Source: Vibrio sp. VB16 (GTDB lineage Bacteria > Pseudomonadota > Gammaproteobacteria > Enterobacterales > Vibrionaceae). Taken from it: DNA of 64,000 nt. Positions 38,134-46,942 of this stretch are shown one piece after another (positions within the stretch are counted from its first letter, which is position 1; every line of letters starts with the position of its first letter). Both the position numbers and the translations under genes were made by a program. The DNA lies in assembly GCF_015594925.2 (NCBI RefSeq), contig NZ_CP087590.1, forward strand, positions 3,100,001 to 3,164,000. The letters are read 5' to 3'. The notes beneath the pieces were generated by a model, which was given only the letters and a program-made list of their open reading frames with translations, made no database searches and was not told the origin of the DNA.

Positions 38134-38811
38134 ATGATGACTTTGCACGGTTTTGCCGCTAGCAACTATTACAACCTAGTGAAACATGTACTCCTATACA
38201 AAGAACAGCCGTTTGAAGAAAACCTTATTTACGGTGGTAGTGATGAGTTACTGGCAATCAGCCCTGCTGGCAAAGTACCTGTGGTCACTACGTCAGAAGG
38301 CCTTCATATTTCAGAGTCCAGTGTGATTTGTGACTTCATTGAAGAGACGTACCCTATCACCCCGCTCTACCCAGTAAATGCCACAGAACGTGCGGTTGTG
38401 CGTCAAATAATGAAAATAGCAGAGCTTTATTTTGAACTGCCAAGCAGACGACTAATACCTTATGCATTGTCAGGCACCGCAGCGCCTGACGCAGTTAAGG
38501 TTGAAGTTCGCCAAATATTAAACCGTGGAATTACGGCTTTAAATCGCTTGTGTCAGTTTTCACCTTGGATAGCAGGTGAACAATTCACCATGGCTGACAT
38601 CTACGTTTATTACGTAAATACAATAGTGAGCACCTTTGGCTCTAACCAACTTGATTGGGACATACTTGCTGAGGTTCCTGGAATGAAAGAGTGGAACGAC
38701 TCAATGAGCCAGTCCACCATTGCCCAAAACGTAGAGGCAGATCGTCTAGCAAACATGTCCGAGTTTCTTCAAAAAGTAAAAGCTCAGTTTCAAGCAGCAA
38801 ATACTGAATAA
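38134..38811 (+). CDS. Glutathione S-transferase family protein
   Basis: This 225-residue cytosolic protein has an N-terminal thioredoxin-fold domain (about 1-80) with MTLHGFAASNYYNLVKHVLL and the cis-proline/glutathione-binding AGKVPVV and SSVICDFIEE segments, and a C-terminal helical domain (about 90-215) with the ITALNRLCQFSPWIAGEQFTMADIYVYY N-capping-box region. Such enzymes conjugate or reduce electrophiles with glutathione. The second Met is an equally plausible start. It lies divergent from a LysR regulator and upstream of an MDR oxidoreductase, suggesting a stress or xenobiotic response unit. Confidence 0.9.
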   Translation: MMTLHGFAASNYYNLVKHVLLYKEQPFEENLIYGGSDELLAISPAGKVPVVTTSEGLHISESSVICDFIEETYPITPLYPVNATERAVVRQIMKIAELYFELPSRRLIPYALSGTAAPDAVKVEVRQILNRGITALNRLCQFSPWIAGEQFTMADIYVYYVNTIVSTFGSNQLDWDILAEVPGMKEWNDSMSQSTIAQNVEADRLANMSEFLQKVKAQFQAANTE

Positions 38812-38931
38812 CACTTAGCGATAAAAACAACCAATACTAAAACACTTACTTAGAGTCACTACAAACATAGCATGACCAATACAATAACGTTATAGGTTCA
38901 ACTAATTAAGTTTTTGCAGGAGCAAAACAGC

Positions 38932-40059
38932 ATGAAAGATACTAACATTCAACTTATCTCTACAATCACCGAAGACAATAAACTCACCATTGCGTTACAA
39001 AACATAGACATGCCACAACCTAGTGCCGATGAAGTTGTTATTCGTATTGAAGCGGCACCACTAAACCCGTCTGATTTAGGTGTTATGTTCACCGCTGCAG
39101 ATATGACAACAGCAACTCAATCAGGCACCCAGAAAAACCCTATTATTACTGCAAATTTTCCAGCTCAGTTTATGTCATCGTTTAAATCTCGTGTGGGTAA
39201 AGCAACCCCTGTTGGCAATGAAGGTGCCGGAACCGTTGTAGCCGCGGGCTCATCATCTGCAGCACAAGCCCTAATGGGAAAAACCGTTGCAGTGATTGGT
39301 GGTGGTACATATCGTCAGTATATATGTGCCAATGTACAAAGCTGTTTAGAATTAAAAGAAGGTACTACAGCTAAAGAGGGCGCATCTTCTTTTGTTAACC
39401 CGCTGACAGCATTAGCGATGGTCGAAACCATGCGAGCTGAAGGTCATAAAGCCATCATTCATGCAGCGGCAGCGTCTAACCTTGGTCAAATGTTAAACCG
39501 CATCTGTATTGCCGATGGCATCGATTTAATTAACATTGTACGTAAAGCAGAACAAGAAACTCTGTTACGTGATGTAGGCGCAAAATATGTTGTTAACTCG
39601 AGTAGTGATACTTTCCTTGCAGATTTAACTGCAGCTATTATTGAAACGAGAGCAACGATTGCCTTTGACCCAATTGGTGGTGGCCAATTAACAAGTGATA
39701 TTCTTAACTGTATGGAAGTTGCTGCGGCTCGTGATATGAAGGAACACAGCATATATGGCTCTGACACATTCAAACAAGTTTATATTTATGGCGCATTAGA
39801 TCGCGGGCCTATTACACTAAATCGTAACTTCGGTTTTGCTTGGGGTGTAAACGGGTTCCTGTTATTCAATGCACTAGGTAAACTAGGGACTAAAACGGTG
39901 ATTGATATGCGTCAACGCGTTGCAGAAGAAATCAACACAACTTTTGCTAGCCACTACACTCATGAAGTTTCATTGGCAGAGGTCTTACAATTACCATCGA
40001 TAGCCGCTTATTCTAAACAAGCTACAGGTGAGAAGTACTTAATTACACCTCAACAATAA
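38932..40059 (+). CDS. MDR-superfamily oxidoreductase
   Basis: The 375-residue protein belongs to the zinc-independent medium-chain dehydrogenase/reductase superfamily: an N-terminal GroES-like domain (IEAAPLNPSDLGVMF, NEGAGTVVAAG) and a Rossmann cofactor domain with an AAASNLGQML segment in place of the classical GGVG. It lacks the structural-zinc cysteines of alcohol dehydrogenase and resembles quinone or enoyl reductases that use NAD(P)H. Substrate is unknown. The start at 38932 follows CAGGAG; an in-frame TTG at 38914 overlaps that site. It is likely co-transcribed with the GST 120 bp upstream. Confidence 0.85.
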   Translation: MKDTNIQLISTITEDNKLTIALQNIDMPQPSADEVVIRIEAAPLNPSDLGVMFTAADMTTATQSGTQKNPIITANFPAQFMSSFKSRVGKATPVGNEGAGTVVAAGSSSAAQALMGKTVAVIGGGTYRQYICANVQSCLELKEGTTAKEGASSFVNPLTALAMVETMRAEGHKAIIHAAAASNLGQMLNRICIADGIDLINIVRKAEQETLLRDVGAKYVVNSSSDTFLADLTAAIIETRATIAFDPIGGGQLTSDILNCMEVAAARDMKEHSIYGSDTFKQVYIYGALDRGPITLNRNFGFAWGVNGFLLFNALGKLGTKTVIDMRQRVAEEINTTFASHYTHEVSLAEVLQLPSIAAYSKQATGEKYLITPQQ

Positions 40060-40416
40060 TGACGTATTAACTGAGCGAATAAAAGTAGAGAACGATTATA
40101 GATCTCTACTTTTATTTGGTATACCAGAGCGTTGGCTTTGAATTCAGGAGAATCGAGAATACTTTTCTTTATTGTTTGTCATGGTTTAACTCACTTAACG
40201 CAGTGTCCAAAACTACTGATTTAGACCAAAAAAGAAATAAGCCTATGATTAAAATCAATATTCCAATACTTCCTTTTAAGTCTAAAAATTGAAACTCACG
40301 ATAACTTTATTTAACGACATAAACATTGTGCGCGATCAAATTGCGCAAAACTCAAAATTGCTAAAATCATGGTTTATATGACAAATATAACTAATTGTTT
40401 TTTAAGGAAATGAATA
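40060..40416 (+). other. 357-bp intergenic region with terminator
   Basis: The stretch begins with the MDR gene terminator (see 40081-40117); the rest is AT-rich sequence leading to the P460-like gene with an AAGG ribosome binding site just before its ATG. No additional gene is seen. Confidence 0.5.
40081..40117 (+). terminator. Terminator after MDR oxidoreductase
   Basis: Perfect 11-bp stem AAAAGTAGAGA / TCTCTACTTTT (40081-40091 and 40103-40113) with T-rich tail, 21 bp after the stop codon. Confidence 0.85.
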
Positions 40417-40986
40417 ATGAAATTGAGTCGACTTTTATCTACATTGGGCATTATTATCACAGCCAATGCAGTAGCAGACACGAAAGAGATAAACGGTGAC
40501 ACCTTCAGGTGTATTCAAGAGATGACGCCGGTGAAACATTTTTTTGTAGATAACCTTAATGGTCATATTGAAGCAACCAAACAAGTGGCGCTTTCAGATA
40601 CCGGCGGTGTATACCCTGAAGGTTCAGTCGTTCAGTTGGTACCAACCGAGGTAATGATCAAAAGGGAAAAGGGCTATAGTCCGGCAACAAAAGACTGGGA
40701 GTTTATTGAGTTGGATGTATCAAAGCAAGGTTCGACAATCAGAGGAAGGGGATTTGTTGACGTAGTTAATCGGTTTGGTGGTAACTGCTTTGCCTGCCAC
40801 GTTAAGGCTAAACCTCAGTTTGATATGATATGTGAAAAAGATCACGGGTGTGATCCGATTCGTCTAACCGATACCATGATAACGGCCATTCAGAAGACCG
40901 ATCCCCGTTGCACGCCAGTAACACTCTCTGAAGAGGAAAAACAGGCGTTAAAAGCGCTTCAGCAAGCACTCGCTCCTGCTTCGTAG
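40417..40986 (+). CDS. Periplasmic P460-like c-type haem protein
   Basis: The 189-residue protein has a Sec signal peptide (about residues 1-20, ending AVA) and one c-type haem site CFACH at 124-128 inside a GGNCFACH context, preceded by the strand-rich segment DWEFIELDVSKQGSTIRGRGF. The layout (signal, beta-rich domain, C-terminal CxxCH) resembles the cytochrome P460 / cytochrome c'-beta superfamily. Four further cysteines (32, 139, 145, 165) may form disulfides, which is unusual. Its partner and substrate are unknown; P460 relatives handle hydroxylamine or bind nitric oxide. It appears to be a single-gene unit. Confidence 0.65.
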   Translation: MKLSRLLSTLGIIITANAVADTKEINGDTFRCIQEMTPVKHFFVDNLNGHIEATKQVALSDTGGVYPEGSVVQLVPTEVMIKREKGYSPATKDWEFIELDVSKQGSTIRGRGFVDVVNRFGGNCFACHVKAKPQFDMICEKDHGCDPIRLTDTMITAIQKTDPRCTPVTLSEEEKQALKALQQALAPAS

Positions 40987-41144
40987 AGACCTTGTAAATG
41001 ATTAAATTGTACGCATGACTATGATCTACTCTCTATGGCATTGAGCAATCCTAAAGAGATGCTCAGGCAATGCAACCAATCCAGAACAGCTATTTGCCAC
41101 AGGCGACATCGCAATAGACACGTTAACAAAAATAAGGGCAATTT

Positions 41145-42074
41145 ATGCGCGCAGTAAGAATTCACCAATATGGCGGCACTGATACATTAACGTTAGAGCA
41201 GGTCGATACACCAACGATAAATGCTGATGATATTCTCATTCAAATAAAGGCCGCCGCAATCAATCCCGTTGATTGGAAAATCCGTGAGGGCTATTTACAA
41301 GATTTCATTCCATACGCACTGCCTATTACACTTGGTTGGGATGTCGCAGGTATCGTTACCCAAGTGGGCAAAAATGTCAGTCAATTCTCAATAGGTAACG
41401 AGGTATTTAGCCGACCAGATATTGCGCGTGATGGCAGCTATGCTGATTTCATCGCCGTCAAAGCAGACGAAGCCGTGCTGAAATCAACCAAGCTCGACTT
41501 TGCACAAGCAGCGGCCCTACCACTTGCAGGCATTACTGCGTGGCAATGTCTTGTGGATGTTGCCAATATTCAAACGGGTCAACGCGTACTTATCCATGCA
41601 GGTGCGGGTGGTGTAGGCCACCTAGCGATTCAAATAGCAAAAGCAAAAGGCGCGACGGTCATTGCAACCGCATCTTCAGCTAATTTGGAACTTCTGACTC
41701 AGTTTGGTGCTGATGAAGCGATTGATTACGCAAAAGCACCATTAGGTGAACAAATTGCACCAGTAGATGTAGTGCTTGATACCATGGGTGGAGACGTACA
41801 ACAATCGTCCTGGTCTCTGCTTAAGCCAGAAGGCATGATGGTTTCAGTCGCCGAGCCACCAAGTGAAGAAACAGCAAAAGAGCACAACGTACAAGCTGCA
41901 TTCGTCTTCATAGAGCCAAGTAGCCGTATACTGACTGAACTCAATACGCTCGTCGAGTCCGACCAACTTCGCCCATTGATTGAGCATCATTTCCCATTAG
42001 AAAAAATTGCTGAAGCACACCAACAAAGCCAATCAGGTCGTACTCGCGGTAAAATTGTAATCGACGTCAGCTAA
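41145..42074 (+). CDS. NADP-dependent MDR oxidoreductase (quinone reductase-like)
   Basis: The 309-residue protein is a zinc-free medium-chain oxidoreductase. The N-terminal GroES-like domain has AAAINPVDWKIREGYL and LGWDVAGIVTQVG; the cofactor domain has the Rossmann motif HAGAGGVGHLAIQIAKAKG near residue 147. It resembles quinone oxidoreductase/2-alkenal reductases that detoxify reactive carbonyls. Its relation to the upstream P460-like gene is unclear; the gap is about 160 bp. It is followed by a strong terminator. Confidence 0.88.
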   Translation: MRAVRIHQYGGTDTLTLEQVDTPTINADDILIQIKAAAINPVDWKIREGYLQDFIPYALPITLGWDVAGIVTQVGKNVSQFSIGNEVFSRPDIARDGSYADFIAVKADEAVLKSTKLDFAQAAALPLAGITAWQCLVDVANIQTGQRVLIHAGAGGVGHLAIQIAKAKGATVIATASSANLELLTQFGADEAIDYAKAPLGEQIAPVDVVLDTMGGDVQQSSWSLLKPEGMMVSVAEPPSEETAKEHNVQAAFVFIEPSSRILTELNTLVESDQLRPLIEHHFPLEKIAEAHQQSQSGRTRGKIVIDVS

Positions 42075-42110
42075 AAAGATGTCGATAAGCTTCGTAAGGT
42101 TATGTTTTTT

Positions 42111-42145
42111 TACCCAAGTTGCTTATGTAACTTGGGTATTTTTAT
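42111..42145 (+). terminator. Terminator after second MDR gene
   Basis: Stem TACCCAAGTT / AACTTGGGTA (42111-42120 and 42129-42138) with a T-rich tail. Confidence 0.85.
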
Positions 42146-42337
42146 CTTCAAGCTTTATAGATTCAGATTCAGGATACGCAAATCGATTTCTGAAAACATA
42201 TGTAATAGGGACATATACCCTAAAAAACCAAGTTAGCTATGCATTCCCACACTCGAGTGGAATGAGCAATAAAACTCGAAAGGTAACTAATTAGCAATAT
42301 GAATGCAGTGGAGCAGACATCTATGGGCAAGGATGTC

Positions 42338-43126
42338 TTAAGCGACACTTTCAATATCTTGATAGTATTTGATAGTTTTGAGCTTCAATTCTTGTTGTGC
42401 ATATTGGTCGGCGACAATAATAGCGTGTCTGTGTAATTGAAGAGCGGTGACTGTCCATATATGAGTAATGTTACCTTCTACGGCATGTTGGACAGCAAGC
42501 GCTTTGTTATGACCAGAAGCAAGAATCATCACTTCTTTTGCAGACAACAACGTAGCCACACCGATCGTTAATGCATAATCAGGGACGTTATTTACATCAT
42601 TGTCAAAGAAACGTGAGTTCGCTTCTTTTGTAGAATGCGTCAGTTTCATCGATCGAGTAAGGGAAGACAACGATGAGCCAGCCTCGTTGAAAGCAATATG
42701 ACCATCAACGCCTACGCCGCCAAGGAAAAGGTCGATTCCGCCAAATGATTGAATTTTGTCTTCATACGCAGAGCATTCCGCTGCTAGATCAACCGCATTG
42801 CCGTTAAGAAGGTGAATGTTTTCTTCCTTGATATCAATGTTGTTAAACAAGTTATTGTACATAAATGAATGATATGACTCAGGGTGTTCTTGTGGCAACC
42901 CAACATACTCATCCATGTTAAAGGTAACGACATTTTCAAAACTGATTTCACCCGCTTTAAATAAATCAATTAGGCAACGATAGGTAGCTAAAGGTGTTCC
43001 TCCGGTTGGAAGCCCTAATACAAAGGGGCGTTCAGGGGTTGGGCCGAATTCATTGATTTTGTTAATAATATAAAGAGCGGACCATTGAGCAACCTGCTCA
43101 CCGCTGTCTAAAGGAATAAATCTCAT
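42338..43126 (-). CDS. nagB: Glucosamine-6-phosphate deaminase (NagB-like)
   Basis: The 262-residue enzyme would convert glucosamine 6-phosphate to fructose 6-phosphate and ammonia. The whole chain resembles E. coli NagB (266 residues), with VLGLPTGGTPL near residue 36 and catalytic Asp72 (FNMDEYVGL), Asp141, His143 and Glu148 (DGHIAFNE). Of the allosteric-site residues of E. coli NagB, Ser151, Ser152 and Arg158 are kept but Lys160 is Met. It is the last gene of a yhf-type operon, 2 bp after the mutase gene, rather than in a nag operon, so its substrate may be an amino-sugar phosphate produced by that pathway. Confidence 0.9.
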   Translation of the reverse strand: MRFIPLDSGEQVAQWSALYIINKINEFGPTPERPFVLGLPTGGTPLATYRCLIDLFKAGEISFENVVTFNMDEYVGLPQEHPESYHSFMYNNLFNNIDIKEENIHLLNGNAVDLAAECSAYEDKIQSFGGIDLFLGGVGVDGHIAFNEAGSSLSSLTRSMKLTHSTKEANSRFFDNDVNNVPDYALTIGVATLLSAKEVMILASGHNKALAVQHAVEGNITHIWTVTALQLHRHAIIVADQYAQQELKLKTIKYYQDIESVA

Positions 43127-43128
43127 TG

Positions 43129-44343
43129 TTACGCCTCAATTAAATTTGGTAGAAATGAAGAGCCATATTGTGGCGGTTGAGCATTAAAAAAATCACAGGC
43201 GGTTGCGCCAATATCCGCGAGTGTTGTTCGTTCGCCCAAGTTTCGGTGATGTAATCCTGATTTGTAAACGAGCAGTGGCACATACTCACGAGTGTGTTTG
43301 GAGTGCCCTATGCATGGGTCATTCCCGTGATCAGCTGTGACGATCAACAGATCGTCGTCTGCCATGAGATCGATGATTTTACTTAATCCCAAGTCTGCCC
43401 GTTCTAATGTATGCCAATATAAATCTGGATTTTGTTTGTGCCCAGAGAGATCAGTTTCCTGAACATTGATACAAAAGAACCCCTGCGAATTGCTTTGTAT
43501 TGCCTTGAGACTTGTCGAGAAAACATCGTCAGTATCAACGATCTTGTCATGGCTTATGCCATGCGGATTTTGTACGATATCGGCCACTTTTCCGACAAGC
43601 GTCGTTTTAATATTTTGTTGATGAAGCATCTCTGGTGCTTGGACCAGATGATCGACACCATAGCCAAGATGAACGACCTGAAACCCATGGTCGTAAGCGC
43701 CAGATTTGGGTGCATTGATGCCGATGCATTGCCCTTTAACTTCGATAGCTTTAATTAAATTTTGGTTGGAATCTAAATAGCCACCAAATACCACATTTCT
43801 GGCAACATAGCTGTTATCTCTCACTACCTTGCCTAATACTTGCAGCGCTTCAAAGCTTATGTGATTGAAATTAGCCGTCACATTATAGACCTGCCCTAAC
43901 TCTGCTTCCAAGTTATCACCGACCGCAACGCAACCATCAACAAGCAGCAGTTCAGCACCCTGTCTAGCGATTCGTTCAACGACGTATCCTTCGCAGACGA
44001 GTGCTTTTTCGACCTGGTCAATGGCATGGAAAAAGGGTTTTACCAATGGGGATTTCGGTTTCGTCCCCATTAATTCCTGATGGCCAGCGAAGGTGTCACA
44101 ACCTTCGTGTTTTAGTTGAATTTTCCCTGTATTGGCACCTTGTGAAAATGGAATAGAGGAACAACGACATTGAACAATATTGTTGAGCCCTAGCTTACCT
44201 AATGTTGGCAAATTTTTTGTCGAAAAGGCAGACAACAGTTTATGCGCTGTATTCGCCCCAATATCTTGAGGTCTAGACGTTTTGACATCAGGCATCTCAC
44301 CAATACCAAACCCGTCAAGCACCACCACAATAAACCTACGCAT
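43129..44343 (-). CDS. yhfW: Phosphopentomutase-like mutase (YhfW)
   Basis: This 404-residue alkaline-phosphatase-superfamily enzyme resembles DeoB phosphopentomutase: the metal-binding N-terminus VVLDGFGIGEMPD (residues 7-19) and the C-terminal TADHGNDPCIGHSKHTREYVP motif are intact. DeoB proper sits with deoC/A/D; here the gene is between yhfX and a deaminase gene, matching E. coli yhfW, whose substrate is unknown. It overlaps yhfX by 8 bp. A phosphosugar mutase role is supported by the fold; the substrate is inferred only loosely from context. Confidence 0.87.
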   Translation of the reverse strand: MRRFIVVVLDGFGIGEMPDVKTSRPQDIGANTAHKLLSAFSTKNLPTLGKLGLNNIVQCRCSSIPFSQGANTGKIQLKHEGCDTFAGHQELMGTKPKSPLVKPFFHAIDQVEKALVCEGYVVERIARQGAELLLVDGCVAVGDNLEAELGQVYNVTANFNHISFEALQVLGKVVRDNSYVARNVVFGGYLDSNQNLIKAIEVKGQCIGINAPKSGAYDHGFQVVHLGYGVDHLVQAPEMLHQQNIKTTLVGKVADIVQNPHGISHDKIVDTDDVFSTSLKAIQSNSQGFFCINVQETDLSGHKQNPDLYWHTLERADLGLSKIIDLMADDDLLIVTADHGNDPCIGHSKHTREYVPLLVYKSGLHHRNLGERTTLADIGATACDFFNAQPPQYGSSFLPNLIEA

Positions 44344-45475
44344 TAATGGGATCGCCTAAAGCCGTGTAGCGCCCAATAATTTTAGGTGAACCTGTTTGGA
44401 TACCATCAACAAGAACCACATCCGATCGCGTAACAAAGATTTGAGTTCTGAATGCCATAATGACAGGTGAACCAATAGCGTGTTTTCCTGCTAACTTTAG
44501 GTGGTAGTCGATTGAGCTTGGTTCATCATTGGAGACCAACACCTTCTCACCATTTACAAGTGCTTTATTTAAGTGCCCACGGCGATAATACCCACCAGCA
44601 AAACAGTATGAATCGTCGACATAGTGATGTGAAACCTCCGACAAATACAACATCGCAATTTTTTCAGGTTGAGACCCGTCTGCATTAGCAGGAAACGTGC
44701 CTGTGAGTGCGTGTCCTGGTTCACCGTGAGTCCCGCCAAAGCCATGAATCATAGGAAGCGTTTCACAACACGTTGCCGATGGAATATTCATTTGATTCAA
44801 TTGGATAGAGCTAGGCCAATTTTTCTTTACATTAAGTAATGTTTTCAAATTATTGGTCGGCTTAACACTTTTACCATCATGTAAAAAGCAAGGAAAATGA
44901 GTGATCCCCTCTATTATGAGGCCGTCCAATTTGCTTAATTTAGCAAGAACATCTGACATAGTTGACAATGAGAAGCCAGATTCTTGGTTGATGTAGAGCA
45001 AGTCATCTTTGTCATAAAATTTGACGAGAATACGTTGCTTAACATTTAGCTCACTCGCAATTTTGGAGATGGATTGCGCTTTTTCCAAGGAATATACGGT
45101 GATGACTTCGGGTTGTATATCACGAATAATTTCCCGCAACATACTCTCTGGTGGTTGGACAAGGTGACCAATATGGCTGATCTTGATTCCAGATTTATGA
45201 AGCACTCGTGCCTCTTTAAAATCAACGGCAACCACGCCTTCAAACCCCATATCCTCTAATAGCTTAGCCAAGTACGGGTTCCTGCCAAACTGTTTTGTCA
45301 TGCTGTACAGTTTGATGTCCAACGCATCGGCTTTTTGTTTGATTTTTAAAGCATTATTTATAAATTGTTCTACATCAATGATGTATGAATCGGGCAATAA
45401 TTCGCCGTTAGCATGCAAAGCAATAGCCGCATTAATTAACGAAGAATTTTGTTTTTCAAGGGCGTCTAAAAACAT
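44336..45475 (-). CDS. yhfX: Alanine-racemase-like PLP enzyme (YhfX)
   Basis: The 379-residue protein belongs to the alanine racemase/fold III PLP superfamily. The segment LYSMTKQFGRNP near residue 57 likely carries the PLP-binding lysine, followed by a TIM-barrel pattern and a C-terminal beta-rich domain (from about residue 245). Its relatives are YhfX of E. coli and distant D-amino acid racemases/aldolases. The substrate is unknown. It lies directly before yhfW and after a 160-bp gap from yhfT that contains an inverted repeat. Confidence 0.85.
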   Translation of the reverse strand: MFLDALEKQNSSLINAAIALHANGELLPDSYIIDVEQFINNALKIKQKADALDIKLYSMTKQFGRNPYLAKLLEDMGFEGVVAVDFKEARVLHKSGIKISHIGHLVQPPESMLREIIRDIQPEVITVYSLEKAQSISKIASELNVKQRILVKFYDKDDLLYINQESGFSLSTMSDVLAKLSKLDGLIIEGITHFPCFLHDGKSVKPTNNLKTLLNVKKNWPSSIQLNQMNIPSATCCETLPMIHGFGGTHGEPGHALTGTFPANADGSQPEKIAMLYLSEVSHHYVDDSYCFAGGYYRRGHLNKALVNGEKVLVSNDEPSSIDYHLKLAGKHAIGSPVIMAFRTQIFVTRSDVVLVDGIQTGSPKIIGRYTALGDPINA

Positions 45476-45593
45476 CAGTCACTTACCATTAATTCAATAT
45501 CTTGAATATTTTGAATATTTACAATGTAAAAAATAGGCACTTAATTTAGTAAAATAGAATAGGGGTGGCTAAGTAAGAAGCTATTCTTAATGT

Positions 45594-45624
45594 TCATGGA
45601 ACGATACTAGGTACCGTTCCATGA
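45594..45624. repeat. Inverted repeat in yhfT-yhfX gap
   Basis: TCATGGAACG / CGTTCCATGA (45594-45603 and 45615-45624) forms a perfect 10-bp stem with an 11-nt loop inside the only long gap of the operon. On the minus-strand transcript it is not followed by a T-run, so RNA processing or mRNA stabilisation is more likely than termination. Confidence 0.6.
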
Positions 45625-45636
45625 CTTATTTACGTT

Positions 45637-46941
45637 TTATGCCGGAATATACAAACCCACGACAAACAAAATATTCAATAAAATACCAGTAAGAATCGCG
45701 GCTACCGCTGGTGACGCAATCTTTAACACTGGACGACCTAGAACTTCATTTAAGTAGTAAAGTATGGCGAATATAGTGAACCCAGTGGTTCCCCCCATTT
45801 TCATTACCGCCAAGACACCACCAATGAGTAAGGCAAATTCCATTAAGGTATTCATACTGTCACGAATATTGTCCGAAGCATTACGGATAGAAGGGAAATG
45901 CTCTAGGTAACGACCTATGCTACGGAGTAACATAATCTCCAAACAAATAGTCACCGCACCCAATGCCGCAGCAATTGGAACGTTAGGGGCCAAGTAACCA
46001 ACAACAAAAACAAAGGTAAACCCAACCACACCATAGACACCAGTAGCTAAAGCAGTGGTTGCAATGAGAGGAATAAACCCTAGTCCACGCATAAACTCGG
46101 ACAAAGCAACTTGGTTTATTGCTTCTTTCTGAGCAACAACATCATCTAATTTATACGCATCCGCTAAAGAATAGATAGAGACTTCTGAACCCGCGAAAAT
46201 ACCAGAGGCTGCCGCTGCAGAGATCAATGCTCCCGTCACCGCCAAATAAGGCATGTTTTTGTAGATACGTTTACTGCGTTCTTCAAACAGGCCTCGTATA
46301 CCACTCATATCTGGAGGCATAATGCCGTTAGCTTTGTCTTGCATATCTTTGCGAACAGCGATTCCAACAAGCAAAACCATACCCACGAAGATTTGAATGG
46401 ACTCAGGATAGATCCCTGTATATTTTATGATCAATAGGCGAGAGACCAATATTACGAGGGCTGATATTGCACCTGCTTTCCATCCAAATTGATAAAAAAT
46501 AGCAAGTAGTGGAAAGAGCGCAAATGCCGACATTACTGGTGTTCCAAGTTCACCTAAAGCCCCTAAAGCGTCAATAGGCAAACCAGTCAACACGGTATTT
46601 ACCGCTGCAAGACTCGTTACCACTAAGACTCCCCAAACGGCACCACCAAGGGCGGCAATAATCCGGCTTCCAACCATCACACCGATAATGTCCGTAGGAA
46701 GAAAAAGTAACCAAGGGTTCAACAACCCGGTGGATAGTGTAAAAGATATACCTACTGAGGCCACAAAACCGATAGATAAGCCAAAAGCAACAGAGCCTGC
46801 ATCACGGCGGTTCATGTTTCCTTCAATTACTTGTGGCAAGATTGGGCGTATACCATCATGAAATACGGCCGCTGACATGTTCGCTAGTAAGGCTGTCATT
46901 GCACACAAAGATGCAATCAAAGCAACATTCATAATGTCCAT
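45637..46941 (-). CDS. yhfT: YhfT-family membrane protein (putative transporter)
   Basis: The 434-residue protein has about eleven or twelve hydrophobic segments spread over its length and no signal peptide, and matches the YhfT family of inner-membrane proteins, presumed transporters of unknown substrate. It starts 1 bp after the small DUF2620 gene (yhfU), and the pair always travels together in yhf loci, which suggests a two-component uptake system. The substrate is probably what the downstream enzymes degrade. Confidence 0.86.
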   Translation of the reverse strand: MDIMNVALIASLCAMTALLANMSAAVFHDGIRPILPQVIEGNMNRRDAGSVAFGLSIGFVASVGISFTLSTGLLNPWLLFLPTDIIGVMVGSRIIAALGGAVWGVLVVTSLAAVNTVLTGLPIDALGALGELGTPVMSAFALFPLLAIFYQFGWKAGAISALVILVSRLLIIKYTGIYPESIQIFVGMVLLVGIAVRKDMQDKANGIMPPDMSGIRGLFEERSKRIYKNMPYLAVTGALISAAAASGIFAGSEVSIYSLADAYKLDDVVAQKEAINQVALSEFMRGLGFIPLIATTALATGVYGVVGFTFVFVVGYLAPNVPIAAALGAVTICLEIMLLRSIGRYLEHFPSIRNASDNIRDSMNTLMEFALLIGGVLAVMKMGGTTGFTIFAILYYLNEVLGRPVLKIASPAVAAILTGILLNILFVVGLYIPA

Positions 46942-46942
46942 T

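Noticed and set aside
43129..44343. Housekeeping phosphopentomutase deoB
   Set aside because: The fold and motifs fit DeoB, but there are no deoA, deoC or deoD genes nearby, and the neighbours match yhfX, yhfT, yhfU and php, so YhfW is the better call.
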